Positions 27,567 to 34,695 are shown, counted from the first letter of the stretch. The stretch: DNA of 64,000 nt from Algibacter sp. L3A6 (GCF_009796825.1 NZ_CP047030.1:3222501-3286500), one strand, 5' to 3'. Notes: a model not told the origin generated them from the sequence alone. Made by a program: numbers and translations.

Positions 27567-28088
27567 ATGGGAAGAAAAGTCAAGTATGATTACGCATTTA
27601 AACTTCGATGTGTAAAGCAAGTTTTAAAAAATCACCAAACAGTTGAAGATGTGTCTAAGTTATATGGTTGTCATCATACAACCCTTCATGATTGGATTCG
27701 ATTTTATGAAAAATATGGTAAAAAAGCACTATTACCAAGAAAAACCAAAGTGTATAGCATTCCTTTTAAACTTAAAGTTTTAAAAGCTATTGACAAAGAT
27801 TCATTATCTTTCAGTCAAGCTTGTTTAGAATTTAATATTCCTACTAAATCTGTAATTATGAAGTGGCAACGTAATTATACAAAAGAGGGTATTGTAGGCT
27901 TAAACATTAAACCTAGAGGTAAACCAAAATCTATGCAATTTAAGAGAGCTAAAAAAAAGTCTAATAAACCTTTAACAAGAGAAGAGGAACTTTTATTAGA
28001 AAATGAATCATTACGTGCAGAACTGGACTTGCTAAAAAAGTTACAGGCCTTAATTCAACAAGAGCAAAACAAAAAGCAAAAGCCATAA
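27567..28088 (+). CDS. IS150-type transposase OrfA
   Basis: 173 residues with two helix-turn-helix units (KYDYAFKLRCVKQVL..YGCHHTTLHDWIRFYE and YSIPFKLKVLKAID..FNIPTKSVIMKWQ) and a C-terminal leucine-zipper-like coiled coil (EEELLLENESLRAELDLLKK). It binds the element ends. Codons CTA AAA AAG at 28032-28040 contain the canonical A-AAA-AAG -1 slippery heptamer, which would yield the OrfAB fusion transposase. Confidence 0.93.
   Translation: MGRKVKYDYAFKLRCVKQVLKNHQTVEDVSKLYGCHHTTLHDWIRFYEKYGKKALLPRKTKVYSIPFKLKVLKAIDKDSLSFSQACLEFNIPTKSVIMKWQRNYTKEGIVGLNIKPRGKPKSMQFKRAKKKSNKPLTREEELLLENESLRAELDLLKKLQALIQQEQNKKQKP
28034..28040 (+). promoter_or_regulatory. Programmed -1 frameshift heptamer A AAA AAG
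   Basis: In the orfA phase it reads as cta-aaa-aag; slipping back one base enters the orfB phase, which continues without a stop through RAKQKAKAITELRHKYDLD into the integrase domain. A known mechanism of IS3-family elements. Confidence 0.8.
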
Positions 28089-28138
28089 CAGAATTAAGGC
28101 ATAAGTATGATTTAGATATTTTATTATATCATACGAAC

Positions 28139-28921
28139 ATGGCAAGAAGTAGTTATTATTATCATCATAAAAGAAGTCTTTTAGTTGATAAATATAAAGT
28201 GATAAAACTATTGATTCATCAAATATATCATCGTCACAAAGGAAGATATGGCTATAGAAGAATCTCTTTAGAAATCAACAAAATAGGCACTCTAATAAAT
28301 CATAAAACAGTACTCAAGTTGATGCGTGAATTAGGTTTAAAAAGTTTAGTCAGAGCTAAAAGATACAAGTCTTATAAAGGGCGAATAGGAGAAACAGCTC
28401 CTAATATATTACAACGAAATTTTAAAGCTATTAGGCCAAATAAAAAATGGGCTACAGATATTACAGAATTTAAAGTTTTAGGAAAAAAACTATATCTATC
28501 TCCAATAATTGATCTCTTTAATAGAGAAATAATAAGTTATCAATTATCTGAAAAACCTGATTTTAAACAAGTAGCTATTATGCTGAAAAAGTCTTTTAAG
28601 AAAATACCAGATCAAACAAATTTAATATTACATTCAGATCAAGGATGGCAGTATCAAATGAAACAGTATCGAAGATTATTAACAGAAAAAGGAATTACTC
28701 AGAGTATGTCTCGTAAAGGAAATTGTTTAGATAACGCTGTGATAGAAAATTTCTTCGGTATTCTAAAATCTGAATTGTTTTATATAAATAAATATAAGTC
28801 GATATCTCAGTTAAAAAAAGAGATTAAAGTCTATATAAAATATTATAATAATGAGAGAATTAAACAAAATTTAAATGGAATGAGCCCGATTGAATATCGA
28901 GCTAATTATTATCAAAATTAA
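28139..28921 (+). CDS. IS150-type transposase OrfB (DDE integrase)
   Basis: 260 residues from the ATG at 28139, but the phase is open upstream to the frameshift heptamer at 28034, so the working protein is the OrfAB fusion. An HTH_21-like segment (HRHKGRYGYRRISLEINK) precedes the DDE core: ATDITEFK (D), LHSDQGWQY (D) and NAVIENFFGILKSE (E), then the usual YYNNERIKQNLNGMSP. Complete with no internal stops. Confidence 0.93.
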   Translation: MARSSYYYHHKRSLLVDKYKVIKLLIHQIYHRHKGRYGYRRISLEINKIGTLINHKTVLKLMRELGLKSLVRAKRYKSYKGRIGETAPNILQRNFKAIRPNKKWATDITEFKVLGKKLYLSPIIDLFNREIISYQLSEKPDFKQVAIMLKKSFKKIPDQTNLILHSDQGWQYQMKQYRRLLTEKGITQSMSRKGNCLDNAVIENFFGILKSELFYINKYKSISQLKKEIKVYIKYYNNERIKQNLNGMSPIEYRANYYQN

Positions 28922-28955
28922 TTATAAATTTGTCTAAACATTTGGGTGCACTTCA

Positions 28956-29011
28956 AAGTCCGCGAGGACTTTCGTAAGTAGGCTATAACTAGCAATGAAT
29001 TATACACGTCT
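28956..29011. repeat. Palindromic spacer copy A, middle/right part
   Basis: Continues copy A after the IS150-type element: the hairpin half GGACTTTC, then ACTAGCAATGAATTATACAC, the right arm shared with copies B-D. It is interrupted by IS110 after the CT at 29010-29011; the last bases TTGTTGGCAGTAG reappear at 30237-30249. Confidence 0.75.
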
Positions 29012-29059
29012 TAAGTTAGCATTTAAATAAAAAAGACTAATTTAAACATATAAAATAGA

Positions 29060-29215
29060 AAGCACAAAAGAGAGGAATAAGGTTAATATACACGGAGAGA
29101 CTACAGATCTCGTCAACATTGTAAATCCCCTCTCTTTTCTACACAGATTTCGAACAGTTCTGTGAGGCTTTAAGACCTCGATTTTAAGTCGTTGAAACTC
29201 GCGTAGTATGTCCTT
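29060..29215 (+). ncRNA. Predicted IS110 bridge RNA (seekRNA)
   Basis: Left-end segment with a 10-bp perfect stem, AAAAGAGAGG (29066-29075) with CCTCTCTTTT (29129-29138), enclosing an internal loop and an apical GAGA/TCTC hairpin. The 5' side of the loop, TATACACG (29087-29094), is identical to the target bases left of the insertion (29001-29008). The 3' side, GUCAACA (29112-29118), is complementary to TGTTGGC right of it (30238-30244), with one G-U pair. This is the layout of a target-binding loop. A second structured part (CACAGA/TCTGTG, 29142-29164) contains ACAGT, matching the element's right end ACAGTACT: a tentative donor loop. Exact ends are guesses. Confidence 0.75.
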
Positions 29216-29233
29216 TCAAAAAAATAATTTGTT

Positions 29234-30205
29234 ATGAATAAAGATATTAAATATTTTGGTATTGACATTAGTTATTTAGTTTTTGATGTCACAGATTCAG
29301 ATGGTAATTATTATCAGTTTAAAAACAAGGTTTCAGGCTTTAAAGCATTTAGAAAACTTTTAAATTCTGAGAGTCATTGTGTGATGGAAGCTACAGGTTA
29401 CTATCATTATCAGTTGGCTTATTATTTGTTTGAAGAAGGTCTAAATGTTTCAGTAGAAAACCCATTGTCTGTAAAACGATTTATCCAGATGAGGCTATCC
29501 AAGATTAAGACCGATAAGAGTGATTCAAAACTTATATGTTCTTATGCTGAGCAAGTAGAGTTAAAGCTTTGGAAAGGTAGTTCCAAGGAAGTACAGGAGT
29601 GTCTTCAAATTACCAGAACCCTTTCTGTGTACACAAAACAGCGTACAATGATAAAGAATAAACTTCATGGTGAATCTGTTTTAGGGGAACCAAGTAAAGC
29701 CATTGTAAGATCCTTAAAACGTAGTTTAAAACATTTAGATAAAGAGATGTCCAGCTTAGAAGAGTTATTGCTAGTTTTAGTAAAAGAGGCTCATAAAGAT
29801 TTATTTACTCGAATAAAAACCATACCAGGAATCGGAAAAAAAACATCTATTATGTTAATCGTTTTAACAGGTGGTTTTGAACGCTTTTCGAGTGCAGCAG
29901 AATTATGTAGTTACGCAGGATTAACTCCAGTGATTAGGCAAAGTGGAAGTAGTATAAAAGGACGACCACGCATTAGTAAAATGGGCAATCAAAAACTCAG
30001 GAATTTATTATTTATGTGCAGTTTTACAGCTTGTAAATACAACAAAGCATGCAGGGATATTTATGAACGATTAGTAGCAAAAGGAAAGAGTAAAAAATTA
30101 GCATTAATAGCGGTATGTAATAAGCTACTAAAACAAGCTTTTGCTATTGCAAAATCGGGTTTAATATTTGACAAGGAATATAAAAGTACGCTAGTGAAAA
30201 ATTAA
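29234..30205 (+). CDS. IS110-family transposase (bridge-RNA-guided recombinase)
   Basis: 323 residues. N-terminal RuvC-like DEDD domain: FGIDIS (Asp10), VMEATGYYHYQL (Glu), KTDKSDSKLICSYA (Asp pair). A coiled-coil linker follows, then the Transposase_20 domain with TIPGIGKKTS, LCSYAGLTP and RQSGSSIKGRPRISKMGN, which holds the catalytic Ser. Length and motifs are those of a complete enzyme. The family recombines DNA at a 2-base core using an RNA encoded in its own non-coding end. The ATG follows the putative bridge RNA by about 20 bp. Confidence 0.94.
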   Translation: MNKDIKYFGIDISYLVFDVTDSDGNYYQFKNKVSGFKAFRKLLNSESHCVMEATGYYHYQLAYYLFEEGLNVSVENPLSVKRFIQMRLSKIKTDKSDSKLICSYAEQVELKLWKGSSKEVQECLQITRTLSVYTKQRTMIKNKLHGESVLGEPSKAIVRSLKRSLKHLDKEMSSLEELLLVLVKEAHKDLFTRIKTIPGIGKKTSIMLIVLTGGFERFSSAAELCSYAGLTPVIRQSGSSIKGRPRISKMGNQKLRNLLFMCSFTACKYNKACRDIYERLVAKGKSKKLALIAVCNKLLKQAFAIAKSGLIFDKEYKSTLVKN

Positions 30206-30234
30206 TAAGATTTTACTTGTTTTTTAGCACAGTA

Positions 30235-30251
30235 CTTTGTTGGCAGTAGTA
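30235..30251. repeat. Palindromic spacer copy A, terminal fragment
   Basis: CT core, then TTGTTGGCAGTAG, the distal end of copy A displaced by IS110. It mirrors TACTGCCAACG at 31118-31128, so the gene between (30263-31105) is bracketed by inverted GTTGGCAGTA/TACTGCCAAC ends. Confidence 0.65.
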
Positions 30252-30262
30252 TTTGTTTCAGT

Positions 30263-31105
30263 TCATTCATTCACAAGCAATTCGATTTCACTTAAATCAA
30301 TGGTTTCAGTATTGTTGTAAAAATTATTTTTGTCTTTACCAAAATACTCTACATATCCCCCTTTGCCTTTTGCTTTATATAATTCAAATGTTTCAACATC
30401 AGCACCTTTTATTATTTTATTTGTATAGAAAACTGATTTTTCGTCTTTTGAAAACCATTTGTTATTTTCAAAATCAATTAGTTTCCAAGTTTTTGGATTT
30501 GCTTTTTGTATTATATTTTGACCGTAAAAAACAAAACTATTGTCTAATCCATAATATCCATTATTCAGAGAGCGAAAAGTTTCAGAGTTTGCTTTTTTCA
30601 AGACTTTAGTTTTGCCTTGGTAATTTTCATAATAGACATTGTCTTTGTCTTTCGCATAGCCATAAGGTATTTTTAATTTTACTGTCTTAAAACTGTTATC
30701 TTTAAATTCTTTCTTTATTATTGAGATAGGTTTTTGTATTCCATCATCGCAAACTTCAAAAGTTTCCGAATCTATATTTTTAATTATTCCTCCAGTTGTC
30801 CAAACATAGTTTTCATCTTTCGCATAGCAATTATTTAGAGAAGTAAATTTTTTCGGATTTGAATTTTGAATAGACGTTCCTTGTAAATAGCAACGATTTT
30901 TATCTTTGGCAAACAACCGATTATAAACAATAAAGGATTCAATGTCTGCATTTTTTATAATTCTTTCTTTCCAATAAACTCTTTTCTTATCTGTCCAGTA
31001 ATATATCAATTCTTGATTTTTAGAGTCATAGAATTGTGGTTCTATATCTGTCGAAAATATCAAGTTATAATTAATGTCTATTTCTGTTAAGTTATTGTCT
31101 TTCAC
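30263..31105 (-). CDS. DKNYY-type repeat protein
   Basis: 280 residues, no signal peptide. It consists of repeated units of the form (A/S)KDKNxVYY..xxIIKxADxETFExL, for example YAKDKDNVYYENYQGK, SKDEKSVFYTNKIIKGAD and GKDKNNFYNNTETI. This matches the DKNYY family, which is often found among single genes of accessory regions. Function unproven. It forms a one-gene cassette between palindromic spacers A and B. Confidence 0.8.
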   Translation of the reverse strand: MKDNNLTEIDINYNLIFSTDIEPQFYDSKNQELIYYWTDKKRVYWKERIIKNADIESFIVYNRLFAKDKNRCYLQGTSIQNSNPKKFTSLNNCYAKDENYVWTTGGIIKNIDSETFEVCDDGIQKPISIIKKEFKDNSFKTVKLKIPYGYAKDKDNVYYENYQGKTKVLKKANSETFRSLNNGYYGLDNSFVFYGQNIIQKANPKTWKLIDFENNKWFSKDEKSVFYTNKIIKGADVETFELYKAKGKGGYVEYFGKDKNNFYNNTETIDLSEIELLVNE

Positions 31106-31116
31106 GTTTTTTTATA

Positions 31117-31320
31117 TTACTGCCAACGTCTCGTATATGAAAAGTAGCGCTGAAAATAAGCGATAATTCTTCGGTTCAACACAAGCCGAATTTTTAAATT
31201 TTACTATTTATCTTTTTATTGGAAATCGTCAAATTTGAAAATTTGGCGACTTTCCAAAAATGCCCAAACTTTAGTTTTAGCAATGCCTTGCGCTATTTTT
31301 TATATACATTGTTAGCCATA
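31117..31320. repeat. Palindromic spacer copy B
   Basis: Left end TGCCAACGTCTCGTATATGA with GTAGCGC; right end GCGCTATTTTTTATATACA then TTGTTAGCCATA, whose complement pairs with the left arm. Inside is a strong hairpin, GGAAATCGTCAAATTT with AATTTGGCGACTTTCC (31220-31256), plus a second AATTCTTCGG/CCGAATT. No coding frame is supported. It separates the DKNYY gene from the truncated gene to the right. Confidence 0.7.
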
Positions 31321-31327
31321 GTTTTTC

Positions 31328-31720
31328 TCACGAATATGAGTTTAAACTTAGAATTTTGTCTAATTCATTATAGAAAAGAATTGTATCATTTCCATCTGTA
31401 AAAAACTCAAAGCCAACTATTTTTCCAATTACTTTGTAAGTGTCAAAATTTTCAAAATCTGGCTTGTCATAATGATTTAATGTTCCAATTAGTTCATCAG
31501 TTGTTTCATCATAAACAATTGGGCTAGGATTATCTCTTTTTGACCAATTTTCAATTACGCTATTAAATGCTCCAAACTCATTATTAAGTTCGAAATTTAA
31601 TTTGTTTATAGAGAATTCGTAAAATGTTTGTAAATAGTAGTCTGCATCAAAATCGTCATCTTTAAGTAATTTCAGATTACGCTTTTGAATTTCTATGTAA
31701 TCGTCCGTTTTAGTTTGTCT
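31328..31720 (-). pseudogene. 5'-truncated hypothetical gene beside an IS3 element
   Basis: An uninterrupted minus-strand frame of about 130 codons ends at 31328-31330 and runs without a start codon into the IS3 end at about 31721. Readable product: QTKTDDYIEIQKRNLKLLKD, then FEFSINKLNFELNNEFGAF-like acidic sequence, ending ILFYNELDKILSLNSYS. The matching 5' part is absent on the other side of the IS (33012 onward is spacer copy C), so the insertion was accompanied by a deletion. The family is not recognised; it resembles cytosolic immunity-type hypothetical proteins only in size and acidity. Confidence 0.65.
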
Positions 31721-31754
31721 TGTCCTGAAATATGGCTACAGGTTAAAATTGATT

Positions 31755-32633
31755 TTAAGCTGATAATTGATATACCATATTAGGTGTTTTATAATCTAAA
31801 GATAAGTGTAATCTTATTTCGTTGTATAAATTAATTGCATTTTTTGCAGCTCTCTTTGCATGAGTGACGTTATCAAAGGTTTGGTCGAGATAAAACTCAT
31901 CTTTTAAGATGCCGTTTACACGTTCTGCTATAGCATTTTCGTAACAGTGATTTTCTTCAGTCATACTAATATTTATATGCTTTTTTTTAAGTATTTGAGT
32001 GTATACATTACTACAATATTGTATTCCTCTATCGGAGTGATGAATAAGGCCATTGATATTTTTGGCTTGATAAATAGCCTTATTAAGCGCTCTTACACAT
32101 CCTTTTAATTCTAAGCTATCACTCAGGTCATAACCCACGATTTTACGAGAATACATATCCGTAATTAAAGCTAGGTAGCAAAAACCTTTTACGGTTCTAA
32201 TGTAAGTTATATCACTCACCCAAACTTGATTAGCTCTCGTCACCTTTAAATCTTTAATAATATTATTATACTTATAAAAACGGTGATGCGAATTGGTTGT
32301 TCTAGCACTGGTTTTCTTTCTAAGTGTTAACATTTGGTGTTTTCTAAGGGTATTAAATAAAGTATCTCTACCAACTTTTAAGTTCGCTTTGATAAAATCG
32401 TTTTTCAATGATTTTTCGAGTTTGCGGACACCTTCTCTAGGAAGGGATTTACGTCTTTTTCTAACAATAGTTATTATTTGTTGCTCTAGTTTTAAACGTT
32501 TATCAGCTCTATGCTTATATTTATAATAAGCATCACGTTTTAATCCAAAACAACTAGAAATAGTAGATAAGCAAGCAAATCCCTTAGATTTTTCTTTAGC
32601 TATGCTTAAGGCTTTATATTTAGCTTTTTTTTT
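31755..32633 (-). CDS. IS3-family transposase OrfB
   Basis: The phase is open from the A9 run (32625-32633) to the stop at 31755; an internal TTG at 32408 is the only stand-alone start, so expression by -1 frameshift from OrfA is the likely route. N-terminal HTH_21-like part (KRRKSLPREGVRKLEKSL), then the DDE core WVSDITYI (D), IHHSDRGIQYCS (D), NAIAERVNGILKDEF (E) and LYNEIRLHLSL. No internal stops. Confidence 0.88.
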   Translation of the reverse strand, partial: KKKAKYKALSIAKEKSKGFACLSTISSCFGLKRDAYYKYKHRADKRLKLEQQIITIVRKRRKSLPREGVRKLEKSLKNDFIKANLKVGRDTLFNTLRKHQMLTLRKKTSARTTNSHHRFYKYNNIIKDLKVTRANQVWVSDITYIRTVKGFCYLALITDMYSRKIVGYDLSDSLELKGCVRALNKAIYQAKNINGLIHHSDRGIQYCSNVYTQILKKKHINISMTEENHCYENAIAERVNGILKDEFYLDQTFDNVTHAKRAAKNAINLYNEIRLHLSLDYKTPNMVYQLSA

Positions 32634-32977
32634 AGATCGGCAACCGAATTGTAGCCAAGATCTTCGGCTGCTACTTCAAGGTATGAATCCAATACCATAG
32701 CATCAAGATCCTTTTTAATCAGTAGTTTTTTAAGTTGCTCAATTTCTTTTTGCAACCCTTTAATTCTTGATATTTCGTCTTTTGTTTCCATTTTTACCCT
32801 GGTGTTCATTAAGTCTTTACGATTGTACTTTTTAATCCATTCATTCACCGTTGTAGGAGCAATAGAGTAGAGCTTGCAAAGTTCGCTCTTGGTATGCTTT
32901 CCGGTTGTAAGTTCGGCTAAGATTTTTAATTTAAAAGGTTCGCTGTAACGTCTAATTACTTTGTCATTTTTGTACAT
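32606..32977 (-). CDS. IS3-family transposase OrfA
   Basis: 123 residues from the ATG at 32977 (MYKNDKVIRRYSEPFKLKIL). A longer in-frame start at 33064 is rejected because it would begin outside the element. HTH_Tnp_1 domain (ELCKLYSIAPTTVNEWIKKY) and a coiled coil (ISRIKGLQKEIEQLKKLL). It ends shortly after nine consecutive A that contain A-AAA-AAG, where -1 slippage joins OrfB. Confidence 0.9.
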   Translation of the reverse strand: MYKNDKVIRRYSEPFKLKILAELTTGKHTKSELCKLYSIAPTTVNEWIKKYNRKDLMNTRVKMETKDEISRIKGLQKEIEQLKKLLIKKDLDAMVLDSYLEVAAEDLGYNSVADLKKKLNIKP

Positions 32978-33031
32978 AATGTTTAAAATTATGTAGCCTT
33001 TATTCAGGACGCTAATGAATGACGTGCAGCG

Positions 33032-33164
33032 GAATTGTGTATGGTTAGTTGCGTGTTTGAGCAACTAATTTAGTAAACAAAAACGAACGCGATAAAATTT
33101 CGAAGGAATTTTCCAAATAAGTACTTGCCAAAGCAATTAAATATAAATGTTGTTGGCAAATTGT
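33032..33164. repeat. Palindromic spacer copy C (left end lost)
   Basis: GTGTATGGTTAGTTGCGTG, then GTTTGAGCAACTAATTTAG as in copy A, a small AAAATTTCGAAGGAATTTT hairpin, and right arm AGCAATTAAATATAAATG followed by TTGTTGGCAAA. The GCCAACG left end is missing, apparently removed together with the gene part lost at the IS3 junction. Confidence 0.7.
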
Positions 33165-33694
33165 TATTTTATTTTCCATTTATTCTTAATACTATCAGCT
33201 TCTTCTTTTTTCAATTTTCTTTTAGAATATTTTTCGTATTTAAGATCTCGATAATCTTTAAATTCTTTTTTTCGACTGTCAATTTTCATAAGTTTATATT
33301 CATAGTCAATTTTAGAATTTAGTTTTTTCGAATCCATACTTAAAATATAATTAGTTGTGTCATTTATAAAATAACGATAACTGTCACTTTCACTTTTCCA
33401 ACCATCTTTTTCTGAAGCATTTATAATTTTAATTCTGTGAATTAGAGGTTTTTCTTTTTTAGTGTGATTTTCGTTTATCCATATCATTCCCCAATTATTA
33501 TCAACAGGCATTTTAAATGGTTCCATTTCATCGTTGATTACAGGAATTCCATTTTTCGCACGAAAGGAATTATATTTTTCTCCGTATTGATAATTTTTGA
33601 TTATCAAATATTCATTTGTGAATTTATAGACTTGATAAAGAATAAAAACAGTTAATAAAATTCCAAAAATGTTTTTAAATGTTATTCTCTTCAT
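33164..33694 (-). CDS. Single-pass membrane hypothetical protein
   Basis: 176 residues. N-terminal membrane helix (FKNIFGILLTVFILYQVY), then an extracytoplasmic domain with RAKNGIPVINDEMEP and NNWGMIWINENHTKKEKP, ending in a Lys-rich helical tail (KRKLKKEEADSIKNKWKIK). No catalytic motif and no recognised family. It is a one-gene cassette whose stop codon sits inside the right end of spacer copy C and whose start is 44 bp from copy D. Confidence 0.65.
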   Translation of the reverse strand: MKRITFKNIFGILLTVFILYQVYKFTNEYLIIKNYQYGEKYNSFRAKNGIPVINDEMEPFKMPVDNNWGMIWINENHTKKEKPLIHRIKIINASEKDGWKSESDSYRYFINDTTNYILSMDSKKLNSKIDYEYKLMKIDSRKKEFKDYRDLKYEKYSKRKLKKEEADSIKNKWKIK

Positions 33695-33737
33695 ATTATC
33701 ATTTCATTATTTTTTTCAAGAGTGTAATTGGTTAATG

Positions 33738-33876
33738 TTTGCCAACGTCTCGTATAAGAATAGTTGCGTGTTTGTGTGCGAGGATTTTTCGAAGGAAAAT
33801 TAGAAGCTAGCAAACTAGCAACTAACTTTGGTTTAGGATAAAACTAGCAATTTTTTATATACTGTGTTGTATGCCG
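33738..33876. repeat. Palindromic spacer copy D (intact)
   Basis: Most complete copy: left end TTTGCCAACGTCTCGTATAA with GAATAGTTGCGTGTTTG; central hairpin ATTTTTCGAAGGAAAAT; direct CTAGCAAACTAGCAACTAAC; right arm ACTAGCAATTTTTTATATAC followed by TGTGTTGTATGCCG. The outer arms pair imperfectly. No coding potential. It sits between two minus-strand hypothetical genes. Confidence 0.72.
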
Positions 33877-33880
33877 TTTT

Positions 33881-34558
33881 TTATTCAATTAATATTAACT
33901 CACTCTTGATTTCAGAGTTAAGTTCATTAAAAATATTCCATTCTTCTCTTAATTCAAATCCTTCTGAATTTTCTAGATTCAAATTTCCATAAGGTAATGT
34001 TGCTCTTCGAAAATTAGTTGAGTAGTTTTTCCCGTAAACTTGTTTGTTTTTTAATTCATATTTAGTGTTAAAAATCATTGCTCGCATTACAGAAACATCT
34101 ATAATCTCATCAGTTCCATCGATCCAACCAAACTCGACAACCTTCGGTAAAACTTTACTTGAATGTTTATCAATACTTTTAGCAAATGTTAAAACATTTA
34201 CTTTTCCATTTTTAAAATCTTCATAATAGCGAGAAGATATAAAAATCATTTTCATTTTTTTTAAACTCAAAATAACTGAATGAATTTTACAATTCAAAAG
34301 TGCAGAAACAGCATAATCATCTGAATCAAAATCTATTGCCCTATTAAGACACTTTTCTATCCATTCTCTAGTTCCGTGATTATATTCTGTCCAAAAAGGC
34401 TTTATTCTATTTTTTAACCATTTAGAAGTGTGCATTGCTCCGATAACATTAATCTGCATATTCAGAGAGTTTTCATAGATTACTCCTGCAAATGCAGAAA
34501 TTACTTTATGGTCTTTGTCAGATTTTATTAATTTATCTAATGCTTTTTGTGTTTTCAT
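33881..34558 (-). CDS. Hypothetical protein, accessory cassette
   Basis: 225 residues, soluble, no signal. Landmarks: VISAFAGVIYENSLNMQINV, KNRIKPFWTEYNHGTREWIEKCL, FDSDDYAVSALLNCKIHSV and WIDGTDEIIDVSVMRAMIF. No family recognised. Its stop is 4 bp from spacer copy D, the same gene-spacer arrangement as for 30263 and 33164. It is the last gene of the accessory island. Confidence 0.65.
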   Translation of the reverse strand: MKTQKALDKLIKSDKDHKVISAFAGVIYENSLNMQINVIGAMHTSKWLKNRIKPFWTEYNHGTREWIEKCLNRAIDFDSDDYAVSALLNCKIHSVILSLKKMKMIFISSRYYEDFKNGKVNVLTFAKSIDKHSSKVLPKVVEFGWIDGTDEIIDVSVMRAMIFNTKYELKNKQVYGKNYSTNFRRATLPYGNLNLENSEGFELREEWNIFNELNSEIKSELILIE

Positions 34559-34695
34559 AGGTTTTTCTCAAATCGCTTACAACTAAGGTATAATCTTACT
34601 TATTAAGAAGTAAAAATACAATACCAAAATCAAAACCCATAAAAAAATGCAATAATTAAGCTACTAGAACATTGCTTTAGTGACTAAACCTTTGT

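Larger units (their letters stand above)
27524..28955 (+). mobile_element. IS3-family element, IS150 type
   Basis: 1432 bp. Terminal inverted repeats: left TGAACTGCTCCCAAAAAGTT, right (complement) TGAAGTGCACCCAAATGTTT. It is flanked by a 3-bp direct repeat AAG (27521-27523 and 28956-28958), the target-duplication size expected for this group. Two overlapping-phase transposase frames are joined by a slippery heptamer. It appears complete and potentially active. Removing it plus one AAG restores an 8-bp hairpin stem in spacer copy A. Confidence 0.92.
29012..30234 (+). mobile_element. IS110-family element
   Basis: About 1223 bp, no long terminal repeats, no target duplication beyond a CT dinucleotide on both sides (29010-29011 and 30235-30236), as expected for IS110 core recombination. 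It has a 222-bp non-coding left end with strong RNA structure and one transposase gene. The rejoined flanks (TATACACGT-CT-TTGTTGGCAG) recreate the right arm of the palindromic spacer seen intact in copies B-D, which fixes the borders independently. Confidence 0.88.
31721..33011 (-). mobile_element. IS3-family element, second type
   Basis: About 1.29 kb. Imperfect terminal inverted repeats: left GTCCTGAAATATGGCTACA (31722-31740) and right, complement, GTCCTGAATAAAGGCTACA (near 32992-33010). It encodes OrfA and OrfB with an A-rich slippery run. No clear target duplication is visible, in keeping with a deletion at the left junction, where the neighbouring gene has lost its 5' part. Exact ends are uncertain by a few bases. 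Confidence 0.82.

Noticed and set aside
30253..30609. 118-codon plus-strand ORF rich in Phe/Leu/Gln
   Set aside because: Antisense to the DKNYY-repeat gene; composition is that of a shadow frame.
32978..33064. Longer OrfA start at 33064
   Set aside because: It begins beyond the IS right inverted repeat, in spacer sequence; the ATG at 32977 gives the usual OrfA length and N-terminus.
31117..33876. Canonical integron attC sites
   Set aside because: The ends are GCCAAC/GTTGGC; the seven-base RYYYAAC and GTTRRRY cores do not fit in any copy, and no IntI-like integrase is in the window. Kept only as an analogy.
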